Of a DNA stretch of 64,000 nt, positions 31,077-40,700 are shown in pieces. The DNA lies in contig NW_013657611.1 of the NCBI RefSeq assembly GCF_000142905.1, positions 4,717 to 68,716 of the forward strand, in the 5' to 3' direction. The position numbers and the translations under genes are program-made. Each line of letters starts with the position of its first letter. Within the stretch, counting starts at the first letter, position 1. Below the pieces are notes generated by a model. The model had not been told where the DNA came from. It worked only from the letters and a program-made list of their open reading frames with translations, and made no database searches. The DNA is from Thecamonas trahens ATCC 50062. Lineage: Eukaryota; Apusozoa; Apusomonadida; Apusomonadidae.

Positions 31077-33749
31077 ATGACCCCCGCTCGGACCGTCGCG
31101 CTAACACTCGGCCTCAGTCTGGTCATTGTTGCGTCAGTCTGTGCTGTGCCCTCATCTTCTCTCGCCATCTCCTGGGGACAAGACCAGCATGCGCTGTTGG
31201 TCACCTTTACCCCATCGTCATCCCATGGATTCTGCGATGATGGTGGTGATGCGGTGATGGTGGCAGATGGTGAGTCGGTCATCATCACATGTGGGGATGG
31301 CCAAGACGGTACTCCCCCTGTGGTGGCAATCACCCTGAGAGAACCGGTGGCTGGTCCTGATTCTGGTCATCATTGTGTTCATCATGCTTCGGGCTCGCTG
31401 GTCTGCTCGCTCGTCAAGGCACTCCCGCACTTTCATGATCATCTGCTGCAGCCTGGTGCAGACACCATTCCTCGGCATGTCGATGTCTCCATCAACTGGG
31501 ACAAGTGGGAGGAGCCCGATGACGCCGACATCAATGTCCTCGATCTGTACGCCTCGTCGTCGTCAAAGATCTCTCCCGTCGACGACAGCTCGGCCGCCGA
31601 TACCTTTGCCGCTCACGACCTGGTCGTCCTAGATCTTGCCTATCCTTGGTGCTACCGCTGTGAGCGTATGCAAAAGGCGCTCAAGCGCGTCGCCAAGATG
31701 TTCCACAACAACGCCCGTCGCTACAAAAAGGTTCATCGCCCGGCCTTTGTCTTTGCTGACGCCCGCGAGAACATCCGCCTCCGCGCAGAGTATGACGACT
31801 CGTGCCTCGGCGGCGGGTGCTCTATCAACATTGTCAAGGCCGGCGAGCCGGCTTCAGTGGTTGTGCCAACCGAGCCCATCACCGCCGAGTCGCTCTACGC
31901 CGAGATAGAGCGCTACGTCGGCCCACTGGTCGCCGACCTCCCCTCTGGTGCGCTCGACTCGGCCCCTGTTGCCGCCGCACTGGCAAAGGCCCTTGCCTCC
32001 TCGGCCAAGGCCGACAAGGGCCTCGTCGCCATCTACATCGATGAGGATGACGGGTCCGACCTCGCCGCCGATGTCTACGACGCCGTCTTTGCCGTCGCCG
32101 CCCGCTACCGCAAGCACTTTATGTGCGTCGTCCACCACGGCCGCCGCGGCGGTGGCGGGACCCACGTTGTAGCCTACCCCAAGCCGAGCCGCTTCGACGA
32201 CGCCATTGACGGTGGCCGTGCCGGCCTGACCGTCACGCTCACGCCAGACCTGATCTCACTCGATGCGCCGCGCGAGACGGAAGCCCGCCTCCTCGTCGCT
32301 GTCCAGCCAGTCCTTCAAGAGTACTCGTGGTCGCTGGTCGAGGCTGCCGCCGATCTACCTGTCCCGTCCGGCCTCGTCTTTGTCAACATCTCCGGTGCCG
32401 AGATCAACCCCGACCGCGACGCGCAGGTCGCCCACTTGGCGAGCCTCGCCAAGCATGTGGCTGCTCCGATGCGTGGCTCGCTGGTGGTCAAGTACCTCGA
32501 CCGCGGCCAGGCCTTTATGCGCAACGTCTACGGTCTCGCCGAGGCCAACGAGAGCGTCGCCATGGCCATTCGCAACTCGTTTGCCGCTGACGCCTATGTC
32601 TACGCTCGCGAATTTCTCGAGCTCTCGCCGGACGACGGTGCAATCTTTCCTGACGGCGACAGCGAGTTGGCCCAGAGCATGCTTGCCTTTGCCCACGAGT
32701 GGGCGCGCGGCGATGCCCGTCGCTTCTACACCTCGCGCGAGCTCTCCGAGTATGAGCTTCAGCTCAACAGCGTGCCCGGCCACATCAAGATCCTCAACCA
32801 GGCCATCATGTGGGATGTTGTCGACGCGCTCACCGATCCCGACGGCATTGTTGAGGAGGCCGTCGTCATGGTCTACTCGCCATGGCACTCGGGTGCCGAG
32901 TATGCCCACAATGTTCTCGATCGCATCCACGACGCCATTGTGCTCGAGGGCTCGCTCGAAGGCCGTCTACTGGTCGGCTCGTACGATACCTCGGAGAACG
33001 TGTGGGACGACTCCACGTTCCCTGGCCTGGACGAGTCTGGCGACGCGCCTGTGGTCTACCTCTACTCGCGGAGCGATGACGGCCTAGCCATCGAGGCGCT
33101 TTTGGGCAAAGAGACCAAGATCACAGCCCGCTCGCTCTGGGCCTGGCTCCGGACCTCGTCGGCCACTATCGGCGAGCGGTGGCAAGAGCTGGTCGCTGCC
33201 CGCAAGGCCATTGTCGCTGCCCAGCGTGAGGCCAGGCTCGAGCTTGCCAAGACCATTGCGTCCGCACCCAAGGTCGAGCTTGCGCCGCTCGACGGCACAC
33301 CGGCGCCAGAGACGCCGGCTTACAAGCAAGTCCTGAGTGCGGCTGGGAGCGACGCCCCCGTCCCGCCGCCTGGTGCCAAGGTCGCAGTCCGCTACGAGAT
33401 GCGCTACGGCGACGAGAGCAACGTCGTCATCGAGTCGGTAGCGATGCGGCGCACCGTTCCGCCGCGCTTGTTTGAGCTGGGCCAGGGCCAGCAGCTGCAG
33501 TGCATCGACGTCGCGGTCGCCACCATGGCCGCCGGCGAACGGGCGTGGGTCTGGTGCCCGCCAGAGCTCGCCTACGGCTCGGCTGGCTCCGACGACGGGC
33601 GCGTCCCGCCCAACACGCCGCTCGCCTTTGACATCGAGCTTGTCTCGTTCACTGAGCCGCCCGCCCGGTCTCCGTCCTCTCCTCCTCGCCCGGCCGGTGA
33701 GCCCGAGTCGGTGCCGCGGTCCGGCTCTGTCGTCCGGGACGAGCTTTAG
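31077..33749 (+). CDS. ER-luminal PDI-like protein fused to an FKBP domain, RDEL C-terminus
   Basis: An uninterrupted 890-residue protein. The signal peptide (ARTVALTLGLSLVIVASVCAVPSSS) targets the secretory pathway and the last four residues are RDEL, a KDEL-type retrieval signal. The first thioredoxin domain (about 175-280) has WCYRC (Cys192, Cys195) where PDI has WCGHC. Two redox-inactive thioredoxin-like domains follow, and another near 590-700 has YSPWHSGA where the active-site cysteines should be. The last domain (about 768-870) is FKBP-type: MRYGDESNVVIES, RLFELGQGQQLQCIDVAVATMAAGERAW, PPELAYGSAG, VPPNTPLAFDIELVSF. It lacks the aromatic Trp of the FKBP12 pocket (CID for GWD), so isomerase activity is uncertain. 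The role inferred is disulfide and prolyl folding in one chain. The stop overlaps the neighbouring gene by 4 bp. Confidence 0.9.
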   Translation: MTPARTVALTLGLSLVIVASVCAVPSSSLAISWGQDQHALLVTFTPSSSHGFCDDGGDAVMVADGESVIITCGDGQDGTPPVVAITLREPVAGPDSGHHCVHHASGSLVCSLVKALPHFHDHLLQPGADTIPRHVDVSINWDKWEEPDDADINVLDLYASSSSKISPVDDSSAADTFAAHDLVVLDLAYPWCYRCERMQKALKRVAKMFHNNARRYKKVHRPAFVFADARENIRLRAEYDDSCLGGGCSINIVKAGEPASVVVPTEPITAESLYAEIERYVGPLVADLPSGALDSAPVAAALAKALASSAKADKGLVAIYIDEDDGSDLAADVYDAVFAVAARYRKHFMCVVHHGRRGGGGTHVVAYPKPSRFDDAIDGGRAGLTVTLTPDLISLDAPRETEARLLVAVQPVLQEYSWSLVEAAADLPVPSGLVFVNISGAEINPDRDAQVAHLASLAKHVAAPMRGSLVVKYLDRGQAFMRNVYGLAEANESVAMAIRNSFAADAYVYAREFLELSPDDGAIFPDGDSELAQSMLAFAHEWARGDARRFYTSRELSEYELQLNSVPGHIKILNQAIMWDVVDALTDPDGIVEEAVVMVYSPWHSGAEYAHNVLDRIHDAIVLEGSLEGRLLVGSYDTSENVWDDSTFPGLDESGDAPVVYLYSRSDDGLAIEALLGKETKITARSLWAWLRTSSATIGERWQELVAARKAIVAAQREARLELAKTIASAPKVELAPLDGTPAPETPAYKQVLSAAGSDAPVPPPGAKVAVRYEMRYGDESNVVIESVAMRRTVPPRLFELGQGQQLQCIDVAVATMAAGERAWVWCPPELAYGSAGSDDGRVPPNTPLAFDIELVSFTEPPARSPSSPPRPAGEPESVPRSGSVVRDEL

Positions 33750-34882
33750 ACGTTGAACCACTTGGCCCACTCGGGCAGGAGGCTCGCGGGCGACTGTGCG
33801 TGTGTGGCTGCGGTGACAACCCGGAACTCGAACGGCGCGTTGCCGAGGAGTACATCGCGGTCGGTGACCCACGAGAAGAGCCCGTCGCCGGCAAACTCGG
33901 CGAGTGGGTTGATCTCGCACACAAGCACCTCCCACCGCTCGGGCGCGTCGAACAGGCCCGCGCGGTCTCTGCTCGGCTCAAAGTCGGGGAGCGTCACGAT
34001 GAGATCGACGACAAACGAGTCGAGGCCGACCGCGCCCGACGCAATGAACTTACGGGTAAAGTCGGCTACAACATCCTCGACAGCCGCCACGTTGGCTGCG
34101 AGCCGGGGAAAGTACACCAGCGGATTGTACTGCGTCAGGGCGGTGAGCTGCGAGTTGCGCACAAAGCCGCGGAGCTCGAGCTCGAGCGGGAAGCGGGTAA
34201 ACCGGCGGACAAAGACCGACATCGGCTTGGCGGCCTCGCCTCGCTCAACATACGTCCGCAAATCGTCCAGGATTCGCGACGAGAGCACCAGCAACCGCAC
34301 CGCGTCGCGGCCGCTCGACACCGCCATGGCCTCTGTCGATGCCTCGTACATGGCCACCAGTCGGCGGTTGGTCTTGCCGCCGCCGTCGCCGCTGTCATCA
34401 CCGTCATCACCCGCGGCGGCCTCGGCGGCCCGCAGACTCTCACCAAACGATGGAAGGAACAAAACGGCGTCCTTGGGCGACCGTGACGAGAGCCGCACAA
34501 AGACCTCGTCGCATCCAAGCTTCGCCATGCACGCCTCGACGCCATGTGCCAGGTCGGCAAGTGCCGATCCATGTTGCATCACCATGTCGAGACACGGTTC
34601 CAGCTCTAACCCAGCTCCAGACTCGGCTGCCGATCGCGCCGGCCCATGTGCGCCAAGAATGCCCGCCGCCATAGCTTGGGTCAGCGGGAAAGCATTGGTA
34701 TCAAAGCTGAAGTCTGCGATGCCTTCGAGGTACTCCTCCAGGTACGTCTCCTCCATCAGGGCCCGATACGACTCGGAATCTTCGCAGAGCAGCGGCTCCA
34801 GCGACAGGTCCACACCTTGCGCCACCTTTGCCGTCTTCCTCAGTCCAGCCCGAGCAGCCGCAAACACGTTCTCTTCAGCCAT
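33746..34882 (-). CDS. CDC123/D123-like ATP-grasp protein
   Basis: A 378-residue protein. The segment VFVRLSSRSPKDAVLFLP, then ELRGFVRNSQLTALTQYNPLVYFP, and CEINPLAEFAGDGLFSW correspond in order to CDC123 motifs (lysine-rich SPKDA strand, RxFVxxxxLxAISQ, and the D/E-x-N-P-x-x-E catalytic region of an ATP-grasp fold). CDC123 promotes assembly of the eIF2 translation-initiation complex. Here the N-terminus is longer and an acidic insertion (DDGDDSGDGGG, about 165-180) interrupts the domain. It may be a paralogue rather than the true eIF2 chaperone; related D123-family proteins of unknown function exist in many protists. The ATG at 34882 is first in frame. The stop (33746-33748) overlaps the stop of the PDI-FKBP gene on the other strand. 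Confidence 0.8.
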   Translation of the reverse strand: MAEENVFAAARAGLRKTAKVAQGVDLSLEPLLCEDSESYRALMEETYLEEYLEGIADFSFDTNAFPLTQAMAAGILGAHGPARSAAESGAGLELEPCLDMVMQHGSALADLAHGVEACMAKLGCDEVFVRLSSRSPKDAVLFLPSFGESLRAAEAAAGDDGDDSGDGGGKTNRRLVAMYEASTEAMAVSSGRDAVRLLVLSSRILDDLRTYVERGEAAKPMSVFVRRFTRFPLELELRGFVRNSQLTALTQYNPLVYFPRLAANVAAVEDVVADFTRKFIASGAVGLDSFVVDLIVTLPDFEPSRDRAGLFDAPERWEVLVCEINPLAEFAGDGLFSWVTDRDVLLGNAPFEFRVVTAATHAQSPASLLPEWAKWFNV

Positions 34883-35564
34883 GTCGATGACCTAGCAGTG
34901 TGAGAGAGGATTGTTCGCTGCGGCGAGGTTGTCGCCGGACGGCGCCGCCTCGCGCACCTGAACGATCCTCTGTCCGGTCACGTCATGCACGCCGCCGCCG
35001 ACAGTAACCAGTCGCACGCAGCCCAAGGCAAACGGCAGTAACAGCAGCAGCGGCCGTAGTAGTTGAAGAAAAAGCTCCATCGTCATCGACATCATGGTCA
35101 TCATGGTCATCATGGTCATCACGGTCATCATGGTCATCACGGTCATCACGGCTATCATGGTCACCACGGTCATCATGGTCATCACGGCTATCATGGTCAT
35201 CATGGTCATCACGGCTATCATGGTCACCATGGTCATCATGGTCATCACGGCTATCATGGTCATCACGGTCATCATGGTCATCACGGCTATCATGGTCATC
35301 ACGGTCATCACGGCTATCATGGTCACCATGGTCATCATGGTCATCACGGCTATCATGGTCATCATGGTCATCACGGCTATCATGGTCATCATGGTCATCA
35401 TGGTCATCACCTCCCCCCCCCTCGCCCCATCGCCACCATCATCGTCATCACCATCGCGGCCAACAAATCGCTCATGTCACGCACGCCGCCAGCGCCAACA
35501 CCCACCGCACACACACACACTCTCTCTCTCTCCCTCCCTCCCTCCCTCCCACACTCACTCACCC
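34883..35564. other. Divergent spacer with a 9-bp minisatellite
   Basis: The spacer between the CDC123-like gene (minus) and the ABC half-transporter (plus). About half is a minisatellite at 35085-35410; the rest is a T/C-rich and (CA)/(TC) leader just before the ABC start at 35565. No gene is supported. Confidence 0.6.
35085..35410 (+). repeat. 9-bp-unit minisatellite (CATCATGGT family)
   Basis: About 36 tandem 9-bp units of CATCATGGT, CATCACGGT, CATCACGGC and TATCATGGT, arranged in 27- to 36-bp higher-order blocks. All three plus frames stay open for long stretches (His-Gly-His in one, Met-Val-Ile in another), which makes spurious ORFs. Sited about 150-480 bp upstream of the ABC transporter ATG. 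Confidence 0.95.
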
Positions 35565-37700
35565 ATGGGAAACCTACTCGTAACCGCCCTCCTCCGCCTA
35601 CGACCAGCAGCCCGCACCACCACACCCGCCGCTACCTCAACCCCCGCCTCTACCGCCGCCACACCCGCCGCCTCGTGCTCGGGCACGGACAACAGCTTCA
35701 AGTCGCAGCTGGCAGAGCTCCTCGCCATCTGCTTTCCATCGGTCTGGTGCCGACAGACAGCCATTTTGGCACTTCATTCATTGGCTTTGGTTATTCGGAC
35801 TGGTCTCTCCATCGGTGTGGCTTCTTTGGACGGCGCGCTCGTCAAAACCATCGTCGACAAGAAGCTGAACAAGTTCATCGCTTTTCTCGTCGCCTGGATC
35901 GCTCTCGCTCTTCCGGCAACCTTTGTCAACTCGGCCATCCGCTTCCTCGAATCGAGCTTGGCTCTCTCGTTGAGGACCCGTCTGACCACAGAGCTGGTCT
36001 CGGCTTACACTGCAAATCCGAGCGCTGCTTCCGACCATGGCCCAGCTGGTGCCCATCCGTGCCATCGGACCTCGACAGTCCCTGCGTACTATGCTCTTGT
36101 CAACCTCGACTCGCGCATTGCAAACGCCGATCAGTGCCTCACCGAGGACGTGGCCAACTTTGCAGAGCACCTCGCGCATCTGTGGTCGCACCTCTCCAAG
36201 CCATGGCTTGACGTCGTCCTCGTCACCGCCCGCCTGGTGTTCATGGCCAAGGCGTCGATTGGCGCCGGCGGCGCCGCCGCCCGGCCGGCAGCTCTGGCTG
36301 CTGTAGTCATCGGCGCCACTGCTGTCATCCTCCGCACGCTCTCGCCACCGTTTGGCAAGCTGGTTGCCCGCCGCGCAGAGCTCGAGGGCGAGCTCCGCCA
36401 CGCCCATGCCCGCATGGGTGCCGCCTCGGAGGAGATCGCCTTCTACGGCGGCCACGAGGTCGAGCGTTCGCACTTGTGGCGCGCCTACAAGGCTCTTGTT
36501 CGACAGCTCGACAAGTACCTCGTCGCCCGCGCCTGGTACGGTGTCATCGAGTCGTTCTTCATGAAGTACGTCTGGACCGCCACAGGCCTCACCATGATCG
36601 CCCTTCCAGCGTTTTACCAACCCGGCGGCCTCGCCCGCTCGGCTTCAGACAACACAGAGCTGTTCATGACTTCGCGCTCGCTCCTCACCACAGCCGCTGA
36701 CGCCATCGAGCGCATCCTTGCTTCGCTCAAGGAAGTCTCCGCCCTCGCCGGCTACACCTCGCGTGTCGCCCAAATCCGTGCGGTCATTACTGACGTCGCC
36801 GCCGAACGCTACGTCAAGGCGTCGGCAAACGCAAACGCCGCCACCATCGACCTCGCTGCCCGGGGCCTCAAGCGCATCGGCACCCACTTTGAGCTCATCA
36901 ACGTCCCGCTCGTCACCCCAGCTGGTGACGTCCTCGTCGACGCCCTCACCTTTCGCGTCGCTCCTGGCGAGCACCTGCTGGTCGCAGGGCCAAACGGCTG
37001 TGGCAAGTCCGCCTTGGTCCGCGTCCTCGCCGGCCTCTGGCCTCACTACGGCGGTGAGATGGTTGTCCCGCCCCGCGACGACGTCGTCTTTGTCCCCCAG
37101 GCCGCATACCTCTCGCGCGGCACTCTCCGCGACCAGATCCTCTACCCGCACACCGTCGACGACATGGCTGCCGCAGGCCGATCCGACGCCGAGCTCGAGG
37201 CCATCCTCGGCATTGTCCACCTCAAGCACATCCTCGGTCGTGAGGACGCCGGATGGGACACGGCGCGCGTGTGGCAGGACGTGCTCTCCGGTGGCGAGCG
37301 CCAGCGCCTTGCCCTCGCCCGCGTCTTCTACCACGCTCCACGATTTGCCGTCCTCGACGAGTGCACCTCGGCTGTCTCTGCAGACGTCGAGGGAGCCATC
37401 TATGCCGCCGCCAAGGACGCCGGCATCACCCTCATCACTGTCTCACACCGCCCCTCGCTCATCCAGTACCATGCCGCCTTGCTCACCTTTGACGGTGCAG
37501 GCGCCGCTGCCTACACCTCGCTTGTTGACGCCTCGGTTGCCCGCACTCTCCGTGAAGAGGCCGATCATCTCCGCGCACGCCTCGTCGACATCCCAGCCAA
37601 GCGCGCCCGCCTTCGCGAGCTCTGTACCGCCCTCGGCGAAGACTCGCTTGTCCTCGAGCCCACCACCGCGCGCGAGCGCTCGTTCATGGCCAGCGAGTAG
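35565..37700 (+). CDS. ABCD-family (PMP70/ALDP-like) peroxisomal half-transporter
   Basis: A 711-residue half-transporter, membrane domain then nucleotide-binding domain. Peroxisomal ABCD proteins import fatty acyl-CoAs. Landmarks: the loop NLDSRIANADQCLTEDV, SEEIAFYGGHEVE (EAA-like motif), Walker A GPNGCGKS (about 474-481), signature LSGGERQR (about 573), Walker B FAVLDECTSAVS and the switch His in TVSHRPS. The family is close to ABCD3/PMP70. The ATG at 35565 (MGNLLVTA) follows the T/C-rich leader; longer frames run into the minisatellite and are artefacts. A roughly 20-residue insertion (about 155-175, PSAASDHGPAGAHP) sits before NLDSRIAN and has no counterpart in human ABCD3. The stop is 36 bp from that of the convergent RapGAP gene. 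Confidence 0.94.
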   Translation: MGNLLVTALLRLRPAARTTTPAATSTPASTAATPAASCSGTDNSFKSQLAELLAICFPSVWCRQTAILALHSLALVIRTGLSIGVASLDGALVKTIVDKKLNKFIAFLVAWIALALPATFVNSAIRFLESSLALSLRTRLTTELVSAYTANPSAASDHGPAGAHPCHRTSTVPAYYALVNLDSRIANADQCLTEDVANFAEHLAHLWSHLSKPWLDVVLVTARLVFMAKASIGAGGAAARPAALAAVVIGATAVILRTLSPPFGKLVARRAELEGELRHAHARMGAASEEIAFYGGHEVERSHLWRAYKALVRQLDKYLVARAWYGVIESFFMKYVWTATGLTMIALPAFYQPGGLARSASDNTELFMTSRSLLTTAADAIERILASLKEVSALAGYTSRVAQIRAVITDVAAERYVKASANANAATIDLAARGLKRIGTHFELINVPLVTPAGDVLVDALTFRVAPGEHLLVAGPNGCGKSALVRVLAGLWPHYGGEMVVPPRDDVVFVPQAAYLSRGTLRDQILYPHTVDDMAAAGRSDAELEAILGIVHLKHILGREDAGWDTARVWQDVLSGGERQRLALARVFYHAPRFAVLDECTSAVSADVEGAIYAAAKDAGITLITVSHRPSLIQYHAALLTFDGAGAAAYTSLVDASVARTLREEADHLRARLVDIPAKRARLRELCTALGEDSLVLEPTTARERSFMASE

Positions 37701-37736
37701 CAGGGTGCTCTGCTCCTCATGTCAGTAAGTGTATGT

Positions 37737-40700
37737 TCAATGATAAGTCACAATCTCAAGCACGACCTTGGTCACATCCTCCATCTTGGTGGTAAACGCC
37801 ATGCACGCCTTGTGCTTGTTAAGCCGTGCCGCGACCACATCGCGGTCCGAAAACAGCGCAGACTCGAGGAGCGACTCGACGTCAGACCGTGCTGCTTCCC
37901 GGATGGCCACCACGTATACTTCGCACACCGCCCGCCGCACCTCCCGCCAGTTGCGCGGCTCGGCATCGCACGCCTCCTCCGCCAGTCGCGCCAGCTGCAC
38001 CAGCTCCGCGTTGCGGCTCGGCGGGCAAGTCGGAGAGTCGGCGAATGAAAACGCTGCGTCGATCACCTCTTGCGCGTGCTGCAGCGCCGCCGCCGCGTGC
38101 TCCGGCACACCGCCCTCGGCCTCGTCAATCTCAGACCCGTCGTCCGAGTCAGACTCATCGGCAGCCGCCGCCGCCGCCTCGGCAGACACGAGGTCGATGT
38201 ACTTGACGCACCGCTGGAGGCTGGTCTTGAGCGACTGCGCCAGAAGCTCGTCGGCGACATCAAACACGTCGTCGTCGTCATCATCATCGCCATCCGATCC
38301 GCTGCCCGGCCCGGCCCGGCCGGCCTTGGCATCGCCAACCGCAACCAACGCACGCATACACGCAATGACCGCCGGCGCCACAGATGCGGCCGTCACGTTG
38401 ATCTTGAGAAAGTTGTTGTCCTTGGTCTCGGTGAGTGCCTGCAACCGGCGAACAACCTCAGCCCGGGCGTGGTTAAAGGCGACAACGACTGCGTTCGATG
38501 ACGCCGCCGCGCCGGTCGCCTGCTCAAAGTGCTTGCGTGCCTTGCGGACCGAGCCGCCGAGCGAAGTCACCTTTTCCATCAGCGCGTCGCGGCACGGAAT
38601 GCCGCAGATTGCCAGCTTCGTGTCCTTGCTCTTAAAGTCTGCGCCCTTGCCACACACCACGCAGTACCCGTTCTTGCCGGCCGAGACTACCTCCACGCCC
38701 ATGACCTTGGCCGCCACACCCTCGCCGTCGCCGGTCAAATACTCGACAGCCTTGTTGAGCGCATCGCGATATGCCTTGGCCACCACGTTCGACCGCTCGG
38801 TCACCACCATCGAGCTTCCCTGCCGCGCCAACCCGCTGTCGCCATTGGCAGTCGAAGCACCCGCCTCGTCGTCGTCGTCGTCGTCAGGCACAATCACAGC
38901 GCCCACGCACTGCAGAAGCGCCGTTCGTGCCAATACGTCGGGCACTAGCGTGTCGAGCGTCGACGGCAAGAGCAGGTTGATGACAGTCCCGCGGTCCGAC
39001 GACACCAGCGGCACGTCCCACGACAGCACCCGGATCGGCGGCGGGAGTGAGAGCATCTGGAACAGCGCCCCATTCTCGGCAGACCGCACCTCGACCGTCG
39101 AGTAGCCAAAGCCGAGGATGTACGGCGGTGCGTAGAAGACCGCGCCCGGAATGACGTTCCACGACAGCGTAAACTTGCGCGACACCGTCCCGTCATAGTC
39201 GTACACGTACCCAGTATGGTCCGCCGTGATGAGCGCGTCGCGCTGCGAGAGCGGCGCAACCGCCGCGGCCTCCAGCTTGATCTTCTTCGACGACGACTCG
39301 AACCAGACGCTCGGCTCGGCCGCGCCCGACACCAGCCGCGCCGTTGGGTACCGGAGCGCCTTGGCCCCGGCCACCATCAGCAGCGCGTCGCGAGAGAGAT
39401 GCAGCGCCTTGACAGACTTGGGCGCCGAAAACTTGGTTGTCTTGACAAACACGCTCGTGTCAAAGGTGTATAGAACCACAGACTTGCCCGCTGCAGTCAC
39501 CAGGTACGTGGCCTCCGTCGCCGGCTTCTCGGCCGTGGCGTACACTTGGGTACCCTTGGTACCGCGGATCTTAACCATCTCCGGCGTGCCGACCGAGTCG
39601 AGGAACAGCATGTACATGGTGCCATTGGACGCAGACTGCCCGAGCAGGATCCGTTCTTCGGCGAGGAACGAGAGCCGGCAGAATGCGCGCTTGGAGAGGA
39701 GGACCACCGCATCCTTGACCTCCTTGGTCGGCGAGAGGACGTAGAGGCCCTTCTCAGTGGAGAAAAAGTGCTGCAGGCCGGTAGTGACCCACGCCAGGGC
39801 GAGGTGCTTAAAGTTGGAGACCAGCTTCTTGACATCATATGCCTTGACCTTGCTCAGTCGCGACGGCACCATGGCGCGCGGACCCGAAAAGTTCTCAGCC
39901 GCTGACGCCTTGCGCTTGCCATGCTTGCGCCGGAGCGTCAACGTCGCGCTGCCCTTGTCCTTGTCCTTGCCCTTGCCCTTGCCCTTGTCCTTGCCCTTGC
40001 CCTTGCCCTTACCCTTGCCGCTCTCACTCGCACCATCGCCATTGCTCTCGCTGGCGTCAGCCTTGGCCGGCGCAGTTTTGGACGCCGGGGGAGCGAGGCC
40101 CTTGCGGACGCCGGACATGGAGCCGCCAAACGACAGAATGGTGGTGGCGATGTCGTCGTCGGTACGCGGCTGGGTGAGCGATGCAAACTCCTTCTTGGTA
40201 TCGACCACGACCGAGAAGATCGAGTCGAGCAGACCGCCGAGCGTCCGCTTCGACTTGTGCACAAAGGTCGGCGACGACGCAATGGCCGACCGCTGCGCGT
40301 TGAGTGCCTTTGTAAGGAGAACGTTGATAAAGTGCGCGTCGGCGTACCAGACTGACGACGGGAGCGGCGGGCCGAACGACGACATGCACGACTGGTGGAC
40401 AACCGAGACTCGGTAGACGCCGCGGGTCTGGGCCGGCTGGACCACAATAAAGACGTGGAGGAATTGCGACTCGATGCAGTTGGGATTGAACGGTGTGTTC
40501 CCGTCCACAAAGACAAGGCAAACAATGTCATTGCCGATCTGCCGCTTCCGCTGCACCTCCTGCTCGGTCGCGCCGTGCGGAAGGAGTGTAGAGACATGGA
40601 ACATGATATCGCAGCCGTGGATGTCGGCAAAGACCGAGTACTTCCCGGTCCCGTCCGCCTGCGCGTCGAGCCCACCGCGAAACCCATTCCAGCCCTGCAG

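Noticed and set aside
35063-36211. A His/Gly-rich 382-codon ORF
   Set aside because: It is the 9-bp minisatellite plus an out-of-frame read of the ABC gene.
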